From Clostridiales bacterium (GTDB taxonomy: Bacteria; Bacillota; Clostridia; Christensenellales; Borkfalkiaceae): a stretch of 64,000 bases of DNA. Below are positions 27,000 to 35,683 of the stretch, piece after piece; position 1 is the stretch's first letter, and every line of letters starts with the position of its first letter. The notes below the pieces were generated by a model that saw only the letters and a list, made by a program, of their open reading frames with translations, ran no database searches and was not told the origin of the DNA. The stretch is taken from NCBI GenBank assembly GCA_015055615.1, contig SVHT01000009.1, positions 1 to 64,000 of the forward strand. Direction: 5' to 3'. Position numbers and translations under genes: made by a program.

Positions 27000-27707
27000 A
27001 TGCAGCCTAAATACAAAAGAATTTTGTTGAAACTTTCGGGCGAGGCACTTGCCGGCAATCAGCGTTTTGGCTTGAACCACGAAGTGATTGCGCCCGTAGT
27101 AGACCAAATCGTACAGCTCCATAACATGGGGGTACAGGTTGGCTTGGTTATCGGTGGCGGTAACTTCTGGCGTGGCAGACAGGGCACGAACATGGACCGC
27201 ACAACGGCGGACCAAATGGGGATGCTTGCAACGGTTATGAACTCGCTTGCGATGATGGACGCGATTGAACAGCACGGCGTGCCCGTACGTGTACAGACGG
27301 CGCTGAGCATGGTGTCCTTAGCAGAGCCCTTTATTCTGCGCAAGGCGTTGCGTCATTTCGAGCAGGGCAGAATCGTTATTTTCGCTTGCGGTACGGGCAA
27401 TCCTTACTGTTCGACGGATACGGCGGCGGCGCTTAGAGCCTGCGAAATCGGCGCGGATATTTTGTTGATGGCAAAGAACGTAGACGGCATTTACGATTCC
27501 GACCCTAAAACCAATCCCTACGCCAAGAAATACGAGTCGCTTAAATACGCGGACATTATCAACCGCAATTTGAAGGTCATCGATTTTACGGCGGCGACGA
27601 TGTGTATGGAAAACAACGTTCCGACGTTGGCGTTTGGTTTAAACGAAGAAAATTCGATTGTGCGCGCGGTCTGCGGTGAAGATCTCGGCACGATGATTTC
27701 CGTATAA
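27000..27707 (+). CDS. pyrH: UMP kinase
   Basis: A 235-residue amino-acid-kinase-fold enzyme making UDP from UMP and ATP. ILLKLSGEALAG (7-18), VIGGGNFWRG near 47-56 and MDRTTADQMGMLATVMNSLA near 62-81 are the UMP kinase signatures; TGNPYCSTDTAAALRACE is the phosphate-side loop. The start at 27000 is preceded by AAGGAGG at a slightly long spacing; an in-frame ATG at 26970 is possible but unlikely. First gene of pyrH-frr-uppS-cdsA-dxr-rseP. Confidence 0.96.
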   Translation: MQPKYKRILLKLSGEALAGNQRFGLNHEVIAPVVDQIVQLHNMGVQVGLVIGGGNFWRGRQGTNMDRTTADQMGMLATVMNSLAMMDAIEQHGVPVRVQTALSMVSLAEPFILRKALRHFEQGRIVIFACGTGNPYCSTDTAAALRACEIGADILLMAKNVDGIYDSDPKTNPYAKKYESLKYADIINRNLKVIDFTAATMCMENNVPTLAFGLNEENSIVRAVCGEDLGTMISV

Positions 27708-27736
27708 TTAACAAATAAAGCATAAGGAGAAGAACT

Positions 27737-28309
27737 ATGATTGAAAACGAAAAGATTGAAGAGATGATGTTAGAGTTTGAAGAAAAGTGTGAAAATACGC
27801 TGAATGCCTTGGAAAGAGATTACGGCGCTATCCGTACGGGCAGAGCAAATCCCCGCATTTTGGATAGATTGGAAGTGGAGGCGTACGGCGGTATGAGCAA
27901 GCTTGTAGAGCTTGGCAACGTTTCGGCGTTGGACGCAAAATGCTTGCAAATCAGCCTTTGGGATAAGTCCCTTTTGAAAGCGGTAGAAAAGGCGATTTTG
28001 TGCTCGAACATCGGCTTGAATCCCTCCAACGACGGTAACGTGATTCGTTTGGTCTTCCCCGATATGACGGAAGAACGCCGTCGCGAGCTTGTAAAACAGG
28101 CGAAGAAGATGGGCGAAGAATCCAAGGTTGCCGTACGTAACCACCGTCGCGAAGCGATGGACGTTATTAAAAAGGCGAAGACGGCAAAAGAAATTTCCGA
28201 GGACGAAGCAAGCGGTTGCGAGGCGGACGTTGAAAAGACGGTTTCGGGCTATATGACGAAGGTGGAAGCGGTTATTGCGGCAAAAGAAAAGGAACTTATG
28301 TCCGTTTAA
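27737..28309 (+). CDS. frr: Ribosome recycling factor
   Basis: A 190-residue factor that splits post-termination ribosomes with EF-G. IRTGRANPRILDRLEVEAYG (near 33-52) and LSLWDKSLLKAVEKAI-like text at 71-86 are typical; RREAMDVIKKAKTAKEISED is the long C-terminal helix. AAGGAG precedes the ATG. It lies 29 bases after pyrH, as in most bacteria. Confidence 0.97.
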   Translation: MIENEKIEEMMLEFEEKCENTLNALERDYGAIRTGRANPRILDRLEVEAYGGMSKLVELGNVSALDAKCLQISLWDKSLLKAVEKAILCSNIGLNPSNDGNVIRLVFPDMTEERRRELVKQAKKMGEESKVAVRNHRREAMDVIKKAKTAKEISEDEASGCEADVEKTVSGYMTKVEAVIAAKEKELMSV

Positions 28310-28378
28310 TCGGAAAAAGTATCGGTTGTCTTTCACTGCTGAGGTTTTGTCTGCAAACTGCGTTTTGGGAGGTCTAAT

Positions 28379-29113
28379 GTGGCTCTGCGCAAGAATAAAA
28401 TAACAAAGGACACCAAAATCCCCCGTCATATCGCAATTATTATGGACGGAAACGGCCGTTGGGCGCAAAAACGTTTGATGCCCCGTTCGTTTGGGCATAA
28501 AATGGGTATGGAGCGTATGATTGGCTTGATGGAGCATGCTTTTGATTTGGGCGTGGAATACATCACCGTGTACGCGTTATCCACAGAAAATTTGAAACGC
28601 CCGAAGGAAGAGCTGGAAGGGTTGTTCAATCTGTTCCGCAATCATTTTAAGGAATATATGGCGCGTGTATGCGACCGTGGGGTACGTCTTCGCGCGCTCG
28701 GCGACGTTTCGTTGCTCCCCGAGGACGTGCAGAAAATTTTGCGACAATCGGAAAAAGATACCTCGGCGTTTGTCGGTAAGGGTATTAACGTGGCGGTTGC
28801 GTACGGCGCTCGCGATGAAATTGTGCATGCGGTTAACAAAGCGGTGGAAACGGGTGAAAAGGTAACGGAAGAGAGCTTTTCGCGGTTGCTCTATACGGGT
28901 GAAGTGCCCGACCCCGACCTCATTATCCGTACGGGGAAGGAAGTGCGACTTTCCAATTTCCTACTCTATCAGGCGGCGTATGCCGAATTGTATTTTTCGG
29001 ATAAAATGTTCCCTGAATTTTCGGACAAGGAATTGGACAAAGCGATTGTAGAGTTTTCCCGCCGCACCCGCAGATTTGGGAAGACGGACGAACAGATAGA
29101 ACAGAAAGAATAG
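28379..29113 (+). CDS. uppS: Undecaprenyl diphosphate synthase
   Basis: A 244-residue cis-prenyltransferase that makes the C55 lipid carrier for peptidoglycan. IPRHIAIIMDGNGRWAQKR (near 13-31) holds the catalytic aspartate, YALSTENLKRP follows, and DLIIRTGKEVRLSNFLLYQA with FSDKMFPEFSDKEL closes the active site. In the usual RTSGE(x)RxSNF motif this protein has RTGKEVRLSNF. The start codon is GTG at 28379, behind GGGAGG. Confidence 0.95.
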   Translation: MALRKNKITKDTKIPRHIAIIMDGNGRWAQKRLMPRSFGHKMGMERMIGLMEHAFDLGVEYITVYALSTENLKRPKEELEGLFNLFRNHFKEYMARVCDRGVRLRALGDVSLLPEDVQKILRQSEKDTSAFVGKGINVAVAYGARDEIVHAVNKAVETGEKVTEESFSRLLYTGEVPDPDLIIRTGKEVRLSNFLLYQAAYAELYFSDKMFPEFSDKELDKAIVEFSRRTRRFGKTDEQIEQKE

Positions 29114-29133
29114 ATATCACGGAAGGGGCAGGT

Positions 29134-29193
29134 ATGCGACGGCTGAAATGTACGGCGTGCGCCGCCCTTGCGTTTTTTACCAAGGTCCTCTAA
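29134..29193 (+). CDS. Possible 19-residue leader peptide before cdsA
   Basis: An ATG at 29134, six bases after GGAAGGGG, opens a 19-codon frame (MRRLKCTACAALAFFTKVL) ending 15 bases before cdsA. It is basic at the start and hydrophobic after. It may be a translated leader or chance; no other support. Confidence 0.25.
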   Translation: MRRLKCTACAALAFFTKVL

Positions 29194-29208
29194 AAAGGAG
29201 AAATACTT

Positions 29209-30132
29209 ATGAAAATTCGTTTATTATCGGGTACGGTATACATTGCGATTTTGGTTGCGTTTTTCTGCTTGAAAATCGTTGTGCCGACCGTAAACGGCGT
29301 GCCGTACGGCGATTTTTGTTTCGACGTTTTAATCTATGCCTTTGCATTGCTTGGCACGTTTGAAATGCTCCGCGCGGTAAAAGAAAAAACCTCTAAAATC
29401 GAGCGCGGTATCGTATATGCGTTTACGGCGGTGATTATACCCGCCTTGGCAATTTGCCAATGGAAATGGGGGAACGGTTGGACGGTAATTGGTATAGGCG
29501 TTTTTGCGCTTGCCGTTGCGCTCTTTTCCTTGCTTGTAATCGCGCATGAAAAAGTGACGCTCGAAAGCCTGGGGCTTTCCCTCTTTTCGGCGGTATATCC
29601 TACGCTTTTGCTTTGCTTGTTGGTGTTGACCAATCACGCGACGGGCGACGGGCGGTTGGCTCGTTTTGCGCTTGATTCTCGCGTAATGATACTGTTCATT
29701 TTTGTCATTTCCCCTTGCGCAGACTCGATTGCGTATCTGTTCGGGCGGTATATGAAAGGCAAATTCCCCAAGAAAATGGCGCCAAAGCTCAGCCCCAATA
29801 AAACGGTAATTGGCGGTATCGGCGGACTTGTCGGCGGTATTCTCGGCGCGGTAGCGTTGTATTTTATCTATAACGCGTGCGTGGGTACGTACGAAAAAAT
29901 GGCGATTGTTCTGCCCGTGTATATCGGTATCGGTCTGCTGGCGGCGGTGGCGACGGCGTTTGGCGATTTGGTGGAAAGTAGCATCAAACGCAAAGTCGGC
30001 TTAAAGGATATGGGCAATATTATGCCTGGACACGGCGGCGCGCTCGACCGTTTGGACGGAACGTTTTTTGCGACGGTGGCGGTGTATATTGCGTTTACCG
30101 CAATACATTGGCTTGCGGGGATGGTTTTGTAA
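29209..30132 (+). CDS. cdsA: Phosphatidate cytidylyltransferase
   Basis: A 307-residue membrane enzyme that makes CDP-diacylglycerol. About eight transmembrane helices; the catalytic end reads SPCADSIAYLFGRYMKGK, then KLSPNKTVIGGIGGLVGG and FGDLVESSIKRKVGLKDMG...MPGHGGALDRLDG, the CDS family signature. AAAAGGAG precedes the ATG. It sits between uppS and dxr in the conserved order. Confidence 0.95.
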   Translation: MKIRLLSGTVYIAILVAFFCLKIVVPTVNGVPYGDFCFDVLIYAFALLGTFEMLRAVKEKTSKIERGIVYAFTAVIIPALAICQWKWGNGWTVIGIGVFALAVALFSLLVIAHEKVTLESLGLSLFSAVYPTLLLCLLVLTNHATGDGRLARFALDSRVMILFIFVISPCADSIAYLFGRYMKGKFPKKMAPKLSPNKTVIGGIGGLVGGILGAVALYFIYNACVGTYEKMAIVLPVYIGIGLLAAVATAFGDLVESSIKRKVGLKDMGNIMPGHGGALDRLDGTFFATVAVYIAFTAIHWLAGMVL

Positions 30133-30144
30133 GGAACAAAGACG

Positions 30145-31287
30145 ATGAAAACGATATCCTTGATCGGTTCGACGGGGTCTATCGGGCGACAGGTTTGCTC
30201 GGTCGTCCGTCGGTATCCCGAAAAATTCAAAATCAAAAGTATCGTTGCCAATTCCTCTGCGGAGCTGTTTTTACAGCAGGTAAACGAATTTCGTCCCGAA
30301 TACGCCGCTTTGGCGGATGAAAAAATCGGCAAACAAATTGTGGATAAAATCCCCGAGGGCGTAACGTTTGGCTACGGCGAACGGGCGGCGGAAGAGGCGA
30401 TTGCCTACGGCGACGTTGCTTTTGTGGCGGCGACGGGTTTTGCGGGGTTGAAATACTCCCTAAAAGCGGCGGAGCTGCAAAAAAACATCGCCCTTGCCAA
30501 CAAGGAAACTCTCGTTTGCGGTGGCGAATTGGTAATGCAAAAAATCAAAGAGGCAGGCATTGATTTGATGCCCGTGGACAGCGAGCATTCTGCCCTTTGG
30601 CAGGCGCTCCATTTCCGTACGGACGCGCCCTTTAAACGTCTAATTATCACGGCGAGTGGCGGTCCGTTTTACGCGTACACGCCCGAACAACTCCAAAAGG
30701 TAACGGCAAAAGACGCTTTGAAACACCCGACCTGGCAAATGGGCGCGAAGATTACGATTGACAGCGCAACCCTGCTCAACAAGGGCTTTGAAGTGATTGA
30801 GGCGAAGTGGCTCTACAATGCCCCGCTTGAAAAAATCGACACGGTTGTGCAACCTGAAAGCATTATCCACTCGATGGTGGAATTCGACGACGGCGGGATT
30901 TTGGCGCAGATGAGCTACCCGACGATGGAATTGCCTATACAGTTGGCGCTGACCTATCCCGACCGCTTTGATTGCGCGTTAAAACCGCTCGATTTCGTAT
31001 CGCTTGGCGCAATACGGTTTTTGCCCTTGGAGCGAAAGCGTTTCAGGTGCTACGATTTGGCGTTGACGTCGGCGGAAATGGGGGATAATTATCCTTGCGC
31101 GCTCAACGGCGCGGGTGAAATTGCCGTGCGCGCATTTTTAGAAGGACGGATATCTTTTACAAAAATAGCGGACACTATTGAGGACGCTTTGAAGAAGACG
31201 GAACGGGCAAAACCCGATTCCTACGCCGCGCTCGTGGACACGGATACCCGCGCCCGCGCGTTGGCGAGAGAGTATATTAAAGGCTAA
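30145..31287 (+). CDS. dxr: 1-deoxy-D-xylulose 5-phosphate reductoisomerase
   Basis: A 380-residue NADPH enzyme of the MEP isoprenoid pathway. GSTGSIGRQ (7-15) is the nucleotide loop, ANKETLVCGGELVM near 117-130, and PVDSEHSALWQAL near 142-154 holds metal-binding D and E residues. ITASGGPFY and HPTWQMGAKITIDSATLLNKG (the latter near 190-210) complete the active site. Twelve bases separate it from cdsA. With uppS it links isoprenoid supply to the cell-wall lipid carrier. Confidence 0.96.
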   Translation: MKTISLIGSTGSIGRQVCSVVRRYPEKFKIKSIVANSSAELFLQQVNEFRPEYAALADEKIGKQIVDKIPEGVTFGYGERAAEEAIAYGDVAFVAATGFAGLKYSLKAAELQKNIALANKETLVCGGELVMQKIKEAGIDLMPVDSEHSALWQALHFRTDAPFKRLIITASGGPFYAYTPEQLQKVTAKDALKHPTWQMGAKITIDSATLLNKGFEVIEAKWLYNAPLEKIDTVVQPESIIHSMVEFDDGGILAQMSYPTMELPIQLALTYPDRFDCALKPLDFVSLGAIRFLPLERKRFRCYDLALTSAEMGDNYPCALNGAGEIAVRAFLEGRISFTKIADTIEDALKKTERAKPDSYAALVDTDTRARALAREYIKG

Positions 31288-31310
31288 ACGGTTAAAAAAG
31301 GGGAAGAGCA

Positions 31311-32597
31311 TTGAACGTATCTAATCTCTTGATAAGTGCAGGAACGTGGAAAACGATTGGCGGTGTGGCGCTGGCAATCGTAATTTTGCTTGCAATGATT
31401 ACCATCCACGAATTCGGGCATTACGTTGCGGGGAAAATTCTCGGCTTTAAAATCAACGAATTTTCCATTGGTTTCGGTCCCGCGCTCTTTAAAAAACGGA
31501 GCAAAAAGACGGGGGAAACCTTTGCCTTGCGCCTTGTTCCGTTAGGGGGGTATTGCGCCTTTGACGGCGAGGACGGAATTGAGGAAGAAACGCCCGCTGA
31601 GAAAGAGGAAGAGCCCTTTGCGGAAATGCAGTCGGATACGAGCGTGGAAAAGGAAAGCGAGGAGGAAGAAAAGACGCCCCCTAAGGACGAATATCCCGAA
31701 CCTAAAGGCGCGCGCTTTACCGACCAAGCCCCTTGGAAACGCATTATCGTTTTGATTGCGGGCGCGCTGATGAATTACCTTTTGGCGCTGACCTTGATTA
31801 TTGTGATGTTCGGCTGTTACGGCAGACCCGTGTATATGGTGGAAAAGCAAAAACCCATTGAGGGGGCAAGCGAAGAGGCGTGGGAAGTATACGAAAACGG
31901 ATTGCAAACGGGCGATATTATCTTGGAAATCAACGGAAAAGATTTGTACCTTATCACCGATTATATGTCCGCATTGGACGGTAAAAAGGCGGGGCAAGTC
32001 GTACACGTTTTGGTAATCCGCGAGGGTAGAAAACAATTAGTGGACGTTACCTTGGCGCAAGACTCCAACCCCAGAAATATGTCGGACAGCGGTTCGGTAT
32101 TATACCCCCTTGGCTTGGCGTACCGTGAGAATATTCCAAACGAGGACGGGGAATTGGAAAACACGCTCATCAACGGCGGAGGGCTTGTGCCCACGGACGT
32201 CAAGGACGGCTTTTTCGGTACGATTGGACACTCGTTCGTATACTCCTTTAAAATCGGCGGAACGGTATTGCGCTCTTTGGGCGAACTTCTCACGGGTAAG
32301 CTCGGGCTTAGCGCGGTGGGCGGTCCTGCCACGACGATAAAGCTTACCTCGGAAGTAGCGGCGAGCGGTTTCCAAAACTTCCTTTCTATTGCTGCCTTTA
32401 TTGGCGTCAACCTCGCCGTATTCAACCTATTGCCCGTACCGGCGTTAGACGGGTGCAAAGTCATCTTCTGCTTAATCGAGTGGATATTTAAAAAACCGGT
32501 AAACCGCAAGGTAGAGGCGATTATCAATTTCATCGGCTTAATTGCGCTGTTCGGTTTCGCCATTTTGGTGGACTTGTTGCAATTTGCAAGGTTTTAG
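31311..32597 (+). CDS. rseP: Site-2 protease RseP/RasP with acidic insert
   Basis: A 428-residue intramembrane zinc metalloprotease. HEFGH (33-37) in the first helix binds zinc and PVPALDGCKV in a C-terminal helix gives the LDG aspartate. A PDZ domain lies at about 185-275 (GLQTGDIILEINGKDL). Residues 86-132, right after the membrane-embedded YCAF loop, form a low-complexity insert rich in Glu, Lys and Pro (EEETPAEKEEE, SVEKESEEEEK) not usual for the family. The start codon is TTG at 31311, behind GGGGAAGAG; no ATG is in a suitable place. Last gene of its operon. Confidence 0.93.
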   Translation: MNVSNLLISAGTWKTIGGVALAIVILLAMITIHEFGHYVAGKILGFKINEFSIGFGPALFKKRSKKTGETFALRLVPLGGYCAFDGEDGIEEETPAEKEEEPFAEMQSDTSVEKESEEEEKTPPKDEYPEPKGARFTDQAPWKRIIVLIAGALMNYLLALTLIIVMFGCYGRPVYMVEKQKPIEGASEEAWEVYENGLQTGDIILEINGKDLYLITDYMSALDGKKAGQVVHVLVIREGRKQLVDVTLAQDSNPRNMSDSGSVLYPLGLAYRENIPNEDGELENTLINGGGLVPTDVKDGFFGTIGHSFVYSFKIGGTVLRSLGELLTGKLGLSAVGGPATTIKLTSEVAASGFQNFLSIAAFIGVNLAVFNLLPVPALDGCKVIFCLIEWIFKKPVNRKVEAIINFIGLIALFGFAILVDLLQFARF

Positions 32598-32639
32598 CGT
32601 AGGCACGCCGTAAATTGGGGAATAAAAAGAAAAAAATTG

Positions 32640-32676
32640 CGCCTGTCAAGTAAAAATGCTTGACAGGCGTTTTTTT
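32640..32676 (+). terminator. Terminator of pyrH-rseP operon, overlapping next promoter
   Basis: CGCCTGTCAAG (32640-32650) and CTTGACAGGCG (32659-32669) form a perfect 11-bp stem with an 8-nt loop and seven Ts. The right arm contains TTGACA, the -35 of the next promoter. Confidence 0.93.
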
Positions 32677-32688
32677 ATGGTGTATAAT
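32660..32688 (+). promoter_or_regulatory. Promoter for ylxM-ffh-rpsP operon
   Basis: TTGACA (32660-32665), 17 bp, TATAAT (32683-32688): perfect consensus, with its -35 inside the upstream terminator stem. Confidence 0.9.
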
Positions 32689-32718
32689 AGGCTACGGAAA
32701 ACGGAGAGGAGGCGAAAA

Positions 32719-32991
32719 ATGAAAGACGATTTGCATTTTTTGCAGCTTCTGGACTTGTATTCGCCCTTGCTTACGGCGACGCAGAGAGAAATTTCCGATT
32801 TGTATTTTAATTACGACCTGTCCTTGGGCGAGATTGCCGAACAGAAAGGGGTGTCCCGTCAGAGCGTTTCCGATTGCTTGCAGAAATGCCGTAAGCAGTT
32901 GGAAAAGTACGAAGAAAAGCTTGGCTTTGCGCGTACGGTAGAGGAAATGCAGGCGCAGATTGACGCTTTGCAAAAGGGCGTAAACGTTTAA
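32719..32991 (+). CDS. ylxM: YlxM-like SRP-associated HTH protein
   Basis: A 90-residue helix-turn-helix protein of the YlxM/p13 family, which binds Ffh or the SRP RNA in some Gram-positives. LLTATQREISDLYFNYDLSL and GEIAEQKGVSRQSVSDCLQK (near 36-55) form a sigma-region-4-like HTH; the C-terminus is a short coiled coil. The start at 32719 follows GAGGAGG. It lies 12 bases before ffh, the standard partner. Confidence 0.92.
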   Translation: MKDDLHFLQLLDLYSPLLTATQREISDLYFNYDLSLGEIAEQKGVSRQSVSDCLQKCRKQLEKYEEKLGFARTVEEMQAQIDALQKGVNV

Positions 32992-33003
32992 AAAGAGGAC
33001 GAT

Positions 33004-34323
33004 ATGGCATTATTCGGTGGATTAGCGGAACGCTTAAATCATATATTTTCCAAGCTGACGAAACGTGGCAAACTGACGGAGCTTGAAATCCGCACGGCGA
33101 TGCGAGAGGTTCGTGTTGCGCTCTTGGAGGCGGACGTCAACTTAAAGGTTGCCAAGCAGTTTATTGCGGACGTTTCCGAAAAGGCGGTAGGACAAGAAAT
33201 TTTGGCGTCGCTCAACCCTGCGCAGCAGGTTATCAAAATCGTCAATGAAGAATTGATTGATTTGATGGGCTCAAAAAACGCAAAATTGGAAGTGGCCCCC
33301 CGCTTGCCGACCGTGATTATGATGTGCGGTTTGCAGGGCGCGGGTAAAACGACGCTCTGCGGAAAGCTTGCGTTACATTTGAAAAAGCAGGGCAAACGCC
33401 CCTTGCTCGTGGCGGGCGACGTATACCGTCCCGCGGCGATTACCCAGCTCCAAGTCGTGGGCAAAAACGTGCAGGTGGAAGTGTTTGAAAAGGGCACGCA
33501 AAACCCCGTAAAAACGGCAAAACAAGCGATTGATTACGCGCGTTCGATGAACTACGATACCGTGATTTTGGACACGGCAGGGCGTTTGCAAATCGACGAT
33601 ACGTTGATGCAAGAGCTTGAAAATATTAAAAAGGAAGTGGACGTTACCGAAACGCTCTTGATTGTCGATGCGATGACGGGGCAAGAGGCGGTAAACGTTG
33701 CCGAAACGTTCAATTCCCGTTTGGACGTCACGGGTGTGATTTTGACAAAGCTCGACGGCGACACGCGCGGCGGCGCTTGTCTTTCAATTAAGGCAGTTAC
33801 GGGCAAGCCTATCAAATTTATCGGCGTAGGCGAAATGGCGGGGGATTTAGAGCCTTTCTATCCCGACCGTATGGCGTCGAGAATTTTGGGTATGGGCGAC
33901 GTTCTGTCCTTGATAGAAAAAGCGCAGCAAGCTATCACCGAAGAAGACGCGAAGAAAATGCAGCAAAAAATGCTCGCCAACACCTTTACGCTCAACGATT
34001 ATTTAGAGCAGTTTTCGATGATGAAAAAGATGGGTGGCGCACAGGCAATGCTCTCGATGCTCCCGGGCGCGGGAAAATTCAAGGTCAACGAGGGGGATGT
34101 GGACGAAAAGCGTATCGAACGCACGAAAGCGATTATCCTTTCGATGACGAAACAAGAGCGTGACAACCCCGCCATTATCGACAGCAAGAGAAAACGCCGT
34201 ATTGCGGCGGGCTCGGGTACGAGCGTGCAAGAGGTCAATCAGCTGTTAAAGCAATTCGACCAAACGAAGATGCTGATGAAACAGCTCAAAGGCGGCAAAG
34301 GGAAGTTCAAGCTTCCGTTCTAA
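33004..34323 (+). CDS. ffh: Signal recognition particle GTPase Ffh
   Basis: A 439-residue SRP54. N domain 1-90 (ALLEADVNLKVAKQF); G domain with GLQGAGKTT (G1), DTAGRLQ (G3), TKLDGDTRGG (G4) and GVGEMAGDLEPF; methionine-rich M domain from about 300 (DAKKMQQKMLANTFTLNDYL, SMLPG) ending in a lysine-rich tail. It binds signal peptides on ribosomes and docks them to FtsY at the membrane. The start directly follows ylxM. Confidence 0.97.
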   Translation: MALFGGLAERLNHIFSKLTKRGKLTELEIRTAMREVRVALLEADVNLKVAKQFIADVSEKAVGQEILASLNPAQQVIKIVNEELIDLMGSKNAKLEVAPRLPTVIMMCGLQGAGKTTLCGKLALHLKKQGKRPLLVAGDVYRPAAITQLQVVGKNVQVEVFEKGTQNPVKTAKQAIDYARSMNYDTVILDTAGRLQIDDTLMQELENIKKEVDVTETLLIVDAMTGQEAVNVAETFNSRLDVTGVILTKLDGDTRGGACLSIKAVTGKPIKFIGVGEMAGDLEPFYPDRMASRILGMGDVLSLIEKAQQAITEEDAKKMQQKMLANTFTLNDYLEQFSMMKKMGGAQAMLSMLPGAGKFKVNEGDVDEKRIERTKAIILSMTKQERDNPAIIDSKRKRRIAAGSGTSVQEVNQLLKQFDQTKMLMKQLKGGKGKFKLPF

Positions 34324-34410
34324 CCAATTTAACAAGAGAAAACAAACGGCGGAAAACGCCGATTGGAATAAAAAAGAAAAAATTTTTAAGATACTTTGGA
34401 GGTATTTATC

Positions 34411-34704
34411 ATGGTAAAAATGAGACTTTTGAGAATGGGCGACAAGAAGAACCCTATCTACCGTATCGTAGTTGTTGACAGCAGAAAGGCTGCAACGGGC
34501 GAATACATCGATTGCGTTGGTCATTACAGACCTACCTGCGATCCCATCGAACTTGACGTTAAGGCAGACCTTGCGAAAGATTGGCTTTCCAAAGGCGTTC
34601 AGCCCACGGAAACGGTTAAGAACTTGCTTGTAAAGGCAGGCGTTGTTGAAAAGAGCGAAAAGCTCAGCCCTTCCAAGACGAAAGGCAAGAAATCGAACAA
34701 ATAA
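34411..34704 (+). CDS. rpsP: 30S ribosomal protein S16
   Basis: A 97-residue bS16: MRLLRMGDKKNPIYRIVVVD near the start and YIDCVGHYRP next are diagnostic. The C-terminal tail is lysine-rich. GGAGG precedes the ATG at 34411; a frame-internal ATG at 34396 overlaps that site and is rejected. Confidence 0.96.
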   Translation: MVKMRLLRMGDKKNPIYRIVVVDSRKAATGEYIDCVGHYRPTCDPIELDVKADLAKDWLSKGVQPTETVKNLLVKAGVVEKSEKLSPSKTKGKKSNK

Positions 34705-34774
34705 TCGTTAGGGCGTGTGCCGAGTTGCTTGATAAAAACGGCTCGGCGCGTCAACCAAACTTAGGAGGCAAACT

Positions 34775-35032
34775 ATGCTTGATTTAATCAAATACATCGT
34801 TGGCCAATTCGCAGAGGATAAGGAAAACGTCGAATATATCGTTAACGAAAAAGAACGCGTTATCGAGGTGACGGTTGTCCTTTCTCCCTCGGATATGGGC
34901 AAGGTGATTGGCAAGCAGGGTAAAATTGCAAAGGCGATGCGCACCATCGTTCGTTTGGTAACCCCTGCAAGCAGTAAGAGATACGTGATTGAGATTCGCG
35001 AACGCGGTGGCGACGCCGTAGACGCAGAGTAA
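34775..35032 (+). CDS. khpA: KH-domain RNA-binding protein KhpA
   Basis: An 85-residue single KH-domain protein (YlqC/KhpA). The KH loop reads GKVIGKQGKIAKAMRTI near 46-62. It binds RNA, usually as a partner of KhpB, and affects cell length and small RNAs in pneumococci. TTAGGAGG precedes the ATG. It sits between rpsP and rimM as in most Firmicutes. Confidence 0.94.
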   Translation: MLDLIKYIVGQFAEDKENVEYIVNEKERVIEVTVVLSPSDMGKVIGKQGKIAKAMRTIVRLVTPASSKRYVIEIRERGGDAVDAE

Positions 35033-35055
35033 ACGACGTATCTAAAAACCAATAA

Positions 35056-35088
35056 AAAAAGGCTTTTTCCGTAAAGCCTTTTTTTTGC
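35056..35088 (+). terminator. Hairpin between khpA and rimM
   Basis: AAAAAGGCTTT against AAAGCCTTTTT followed by Ts. It would end or reduce transcription before rimM. Confidence 0.8.
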
Positions 35089-35168
35089 CATTTGATTAAA
35101 AGGGTAGGGGTATGTCCGCGTTGAACGGATTTTTTCCTACGCCGTTTGCAATTTTTAAGGAGTAAACT

Positions 35169-35669
35169 ATGGATCGTCTAATCATCGGCGAAGTATTAAA
35201 ACCGCAAGGTATCCGCGGCGAATTAAAGATAAAGACGTTTACCGATTTTCCCGAAGACGTCAAGGCGTTCGGCACGGTATACATCGACGACAAGCCCTAT
35301 AAAATTCTTTCCTTCCGCGTCGGTAACGACGGGGCGGCGTATTTGGGCTTGCGCGGTATTCCCGATAGAAACGCGGCGGAGCTTTTCCGCGGTAAAAAGC
35401 TGGAAGGGGAACGCGAGGACGCGCCCGCTTTGGAAGAGGGACGGTATTATATCGTCGATATTTTAGGGCTGACTTGCGTTACGAAGGAAGGGGAAGAACT
35501 CGGCGTGGTTACGGACGTGCGCAATCTTTCTTCCGACGTATACACCATAGAAAAAGCAGGGAAAAGTATCCTCTTCCCTGCCGTAAAAGGCGTTATTGTC
35601 AAGGTTGACCTCGACGAAAAGAAATTGATTGTCAACAAATCCGTTTTCGACGAGATTGCCGTGTATTAA
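35169..35669 (+). CDS. rimM: 16S rRNA maturation factor RimM
   Basis: A 166-residue protein that helps fold the head of the 30S subunit and binds S19. The N-terminal RimM domain starts IIGEVLKPQGIRGELKIKTF (4-23); the PRC-barrel domain starts YYIVDILGLTCVT near 96. TTTAAGGAG precedes the ATG. In most Firmicutes trmD and rplS follow; here the strand switches to thiT instead, so the operon is cut short. Confidence 0.95.
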   Translation: MDRLIIGEVLKPQGIRGELKIKTFTDFPEDVKAFGTVYIDDKPYKILSFRVGNDGAAYLGLRGIPDRNAAELFRGKKLEGEREDAPALEEGRYYIVDILGLTCVTKEGEELGVVTDVRNLSSDVYTIEKAGKSILFPAVKGVIVKVDLDEKKLIVNKSVFDEIAVY

Positions 35670-35683
35670 CCCTCAGCGTTTTT

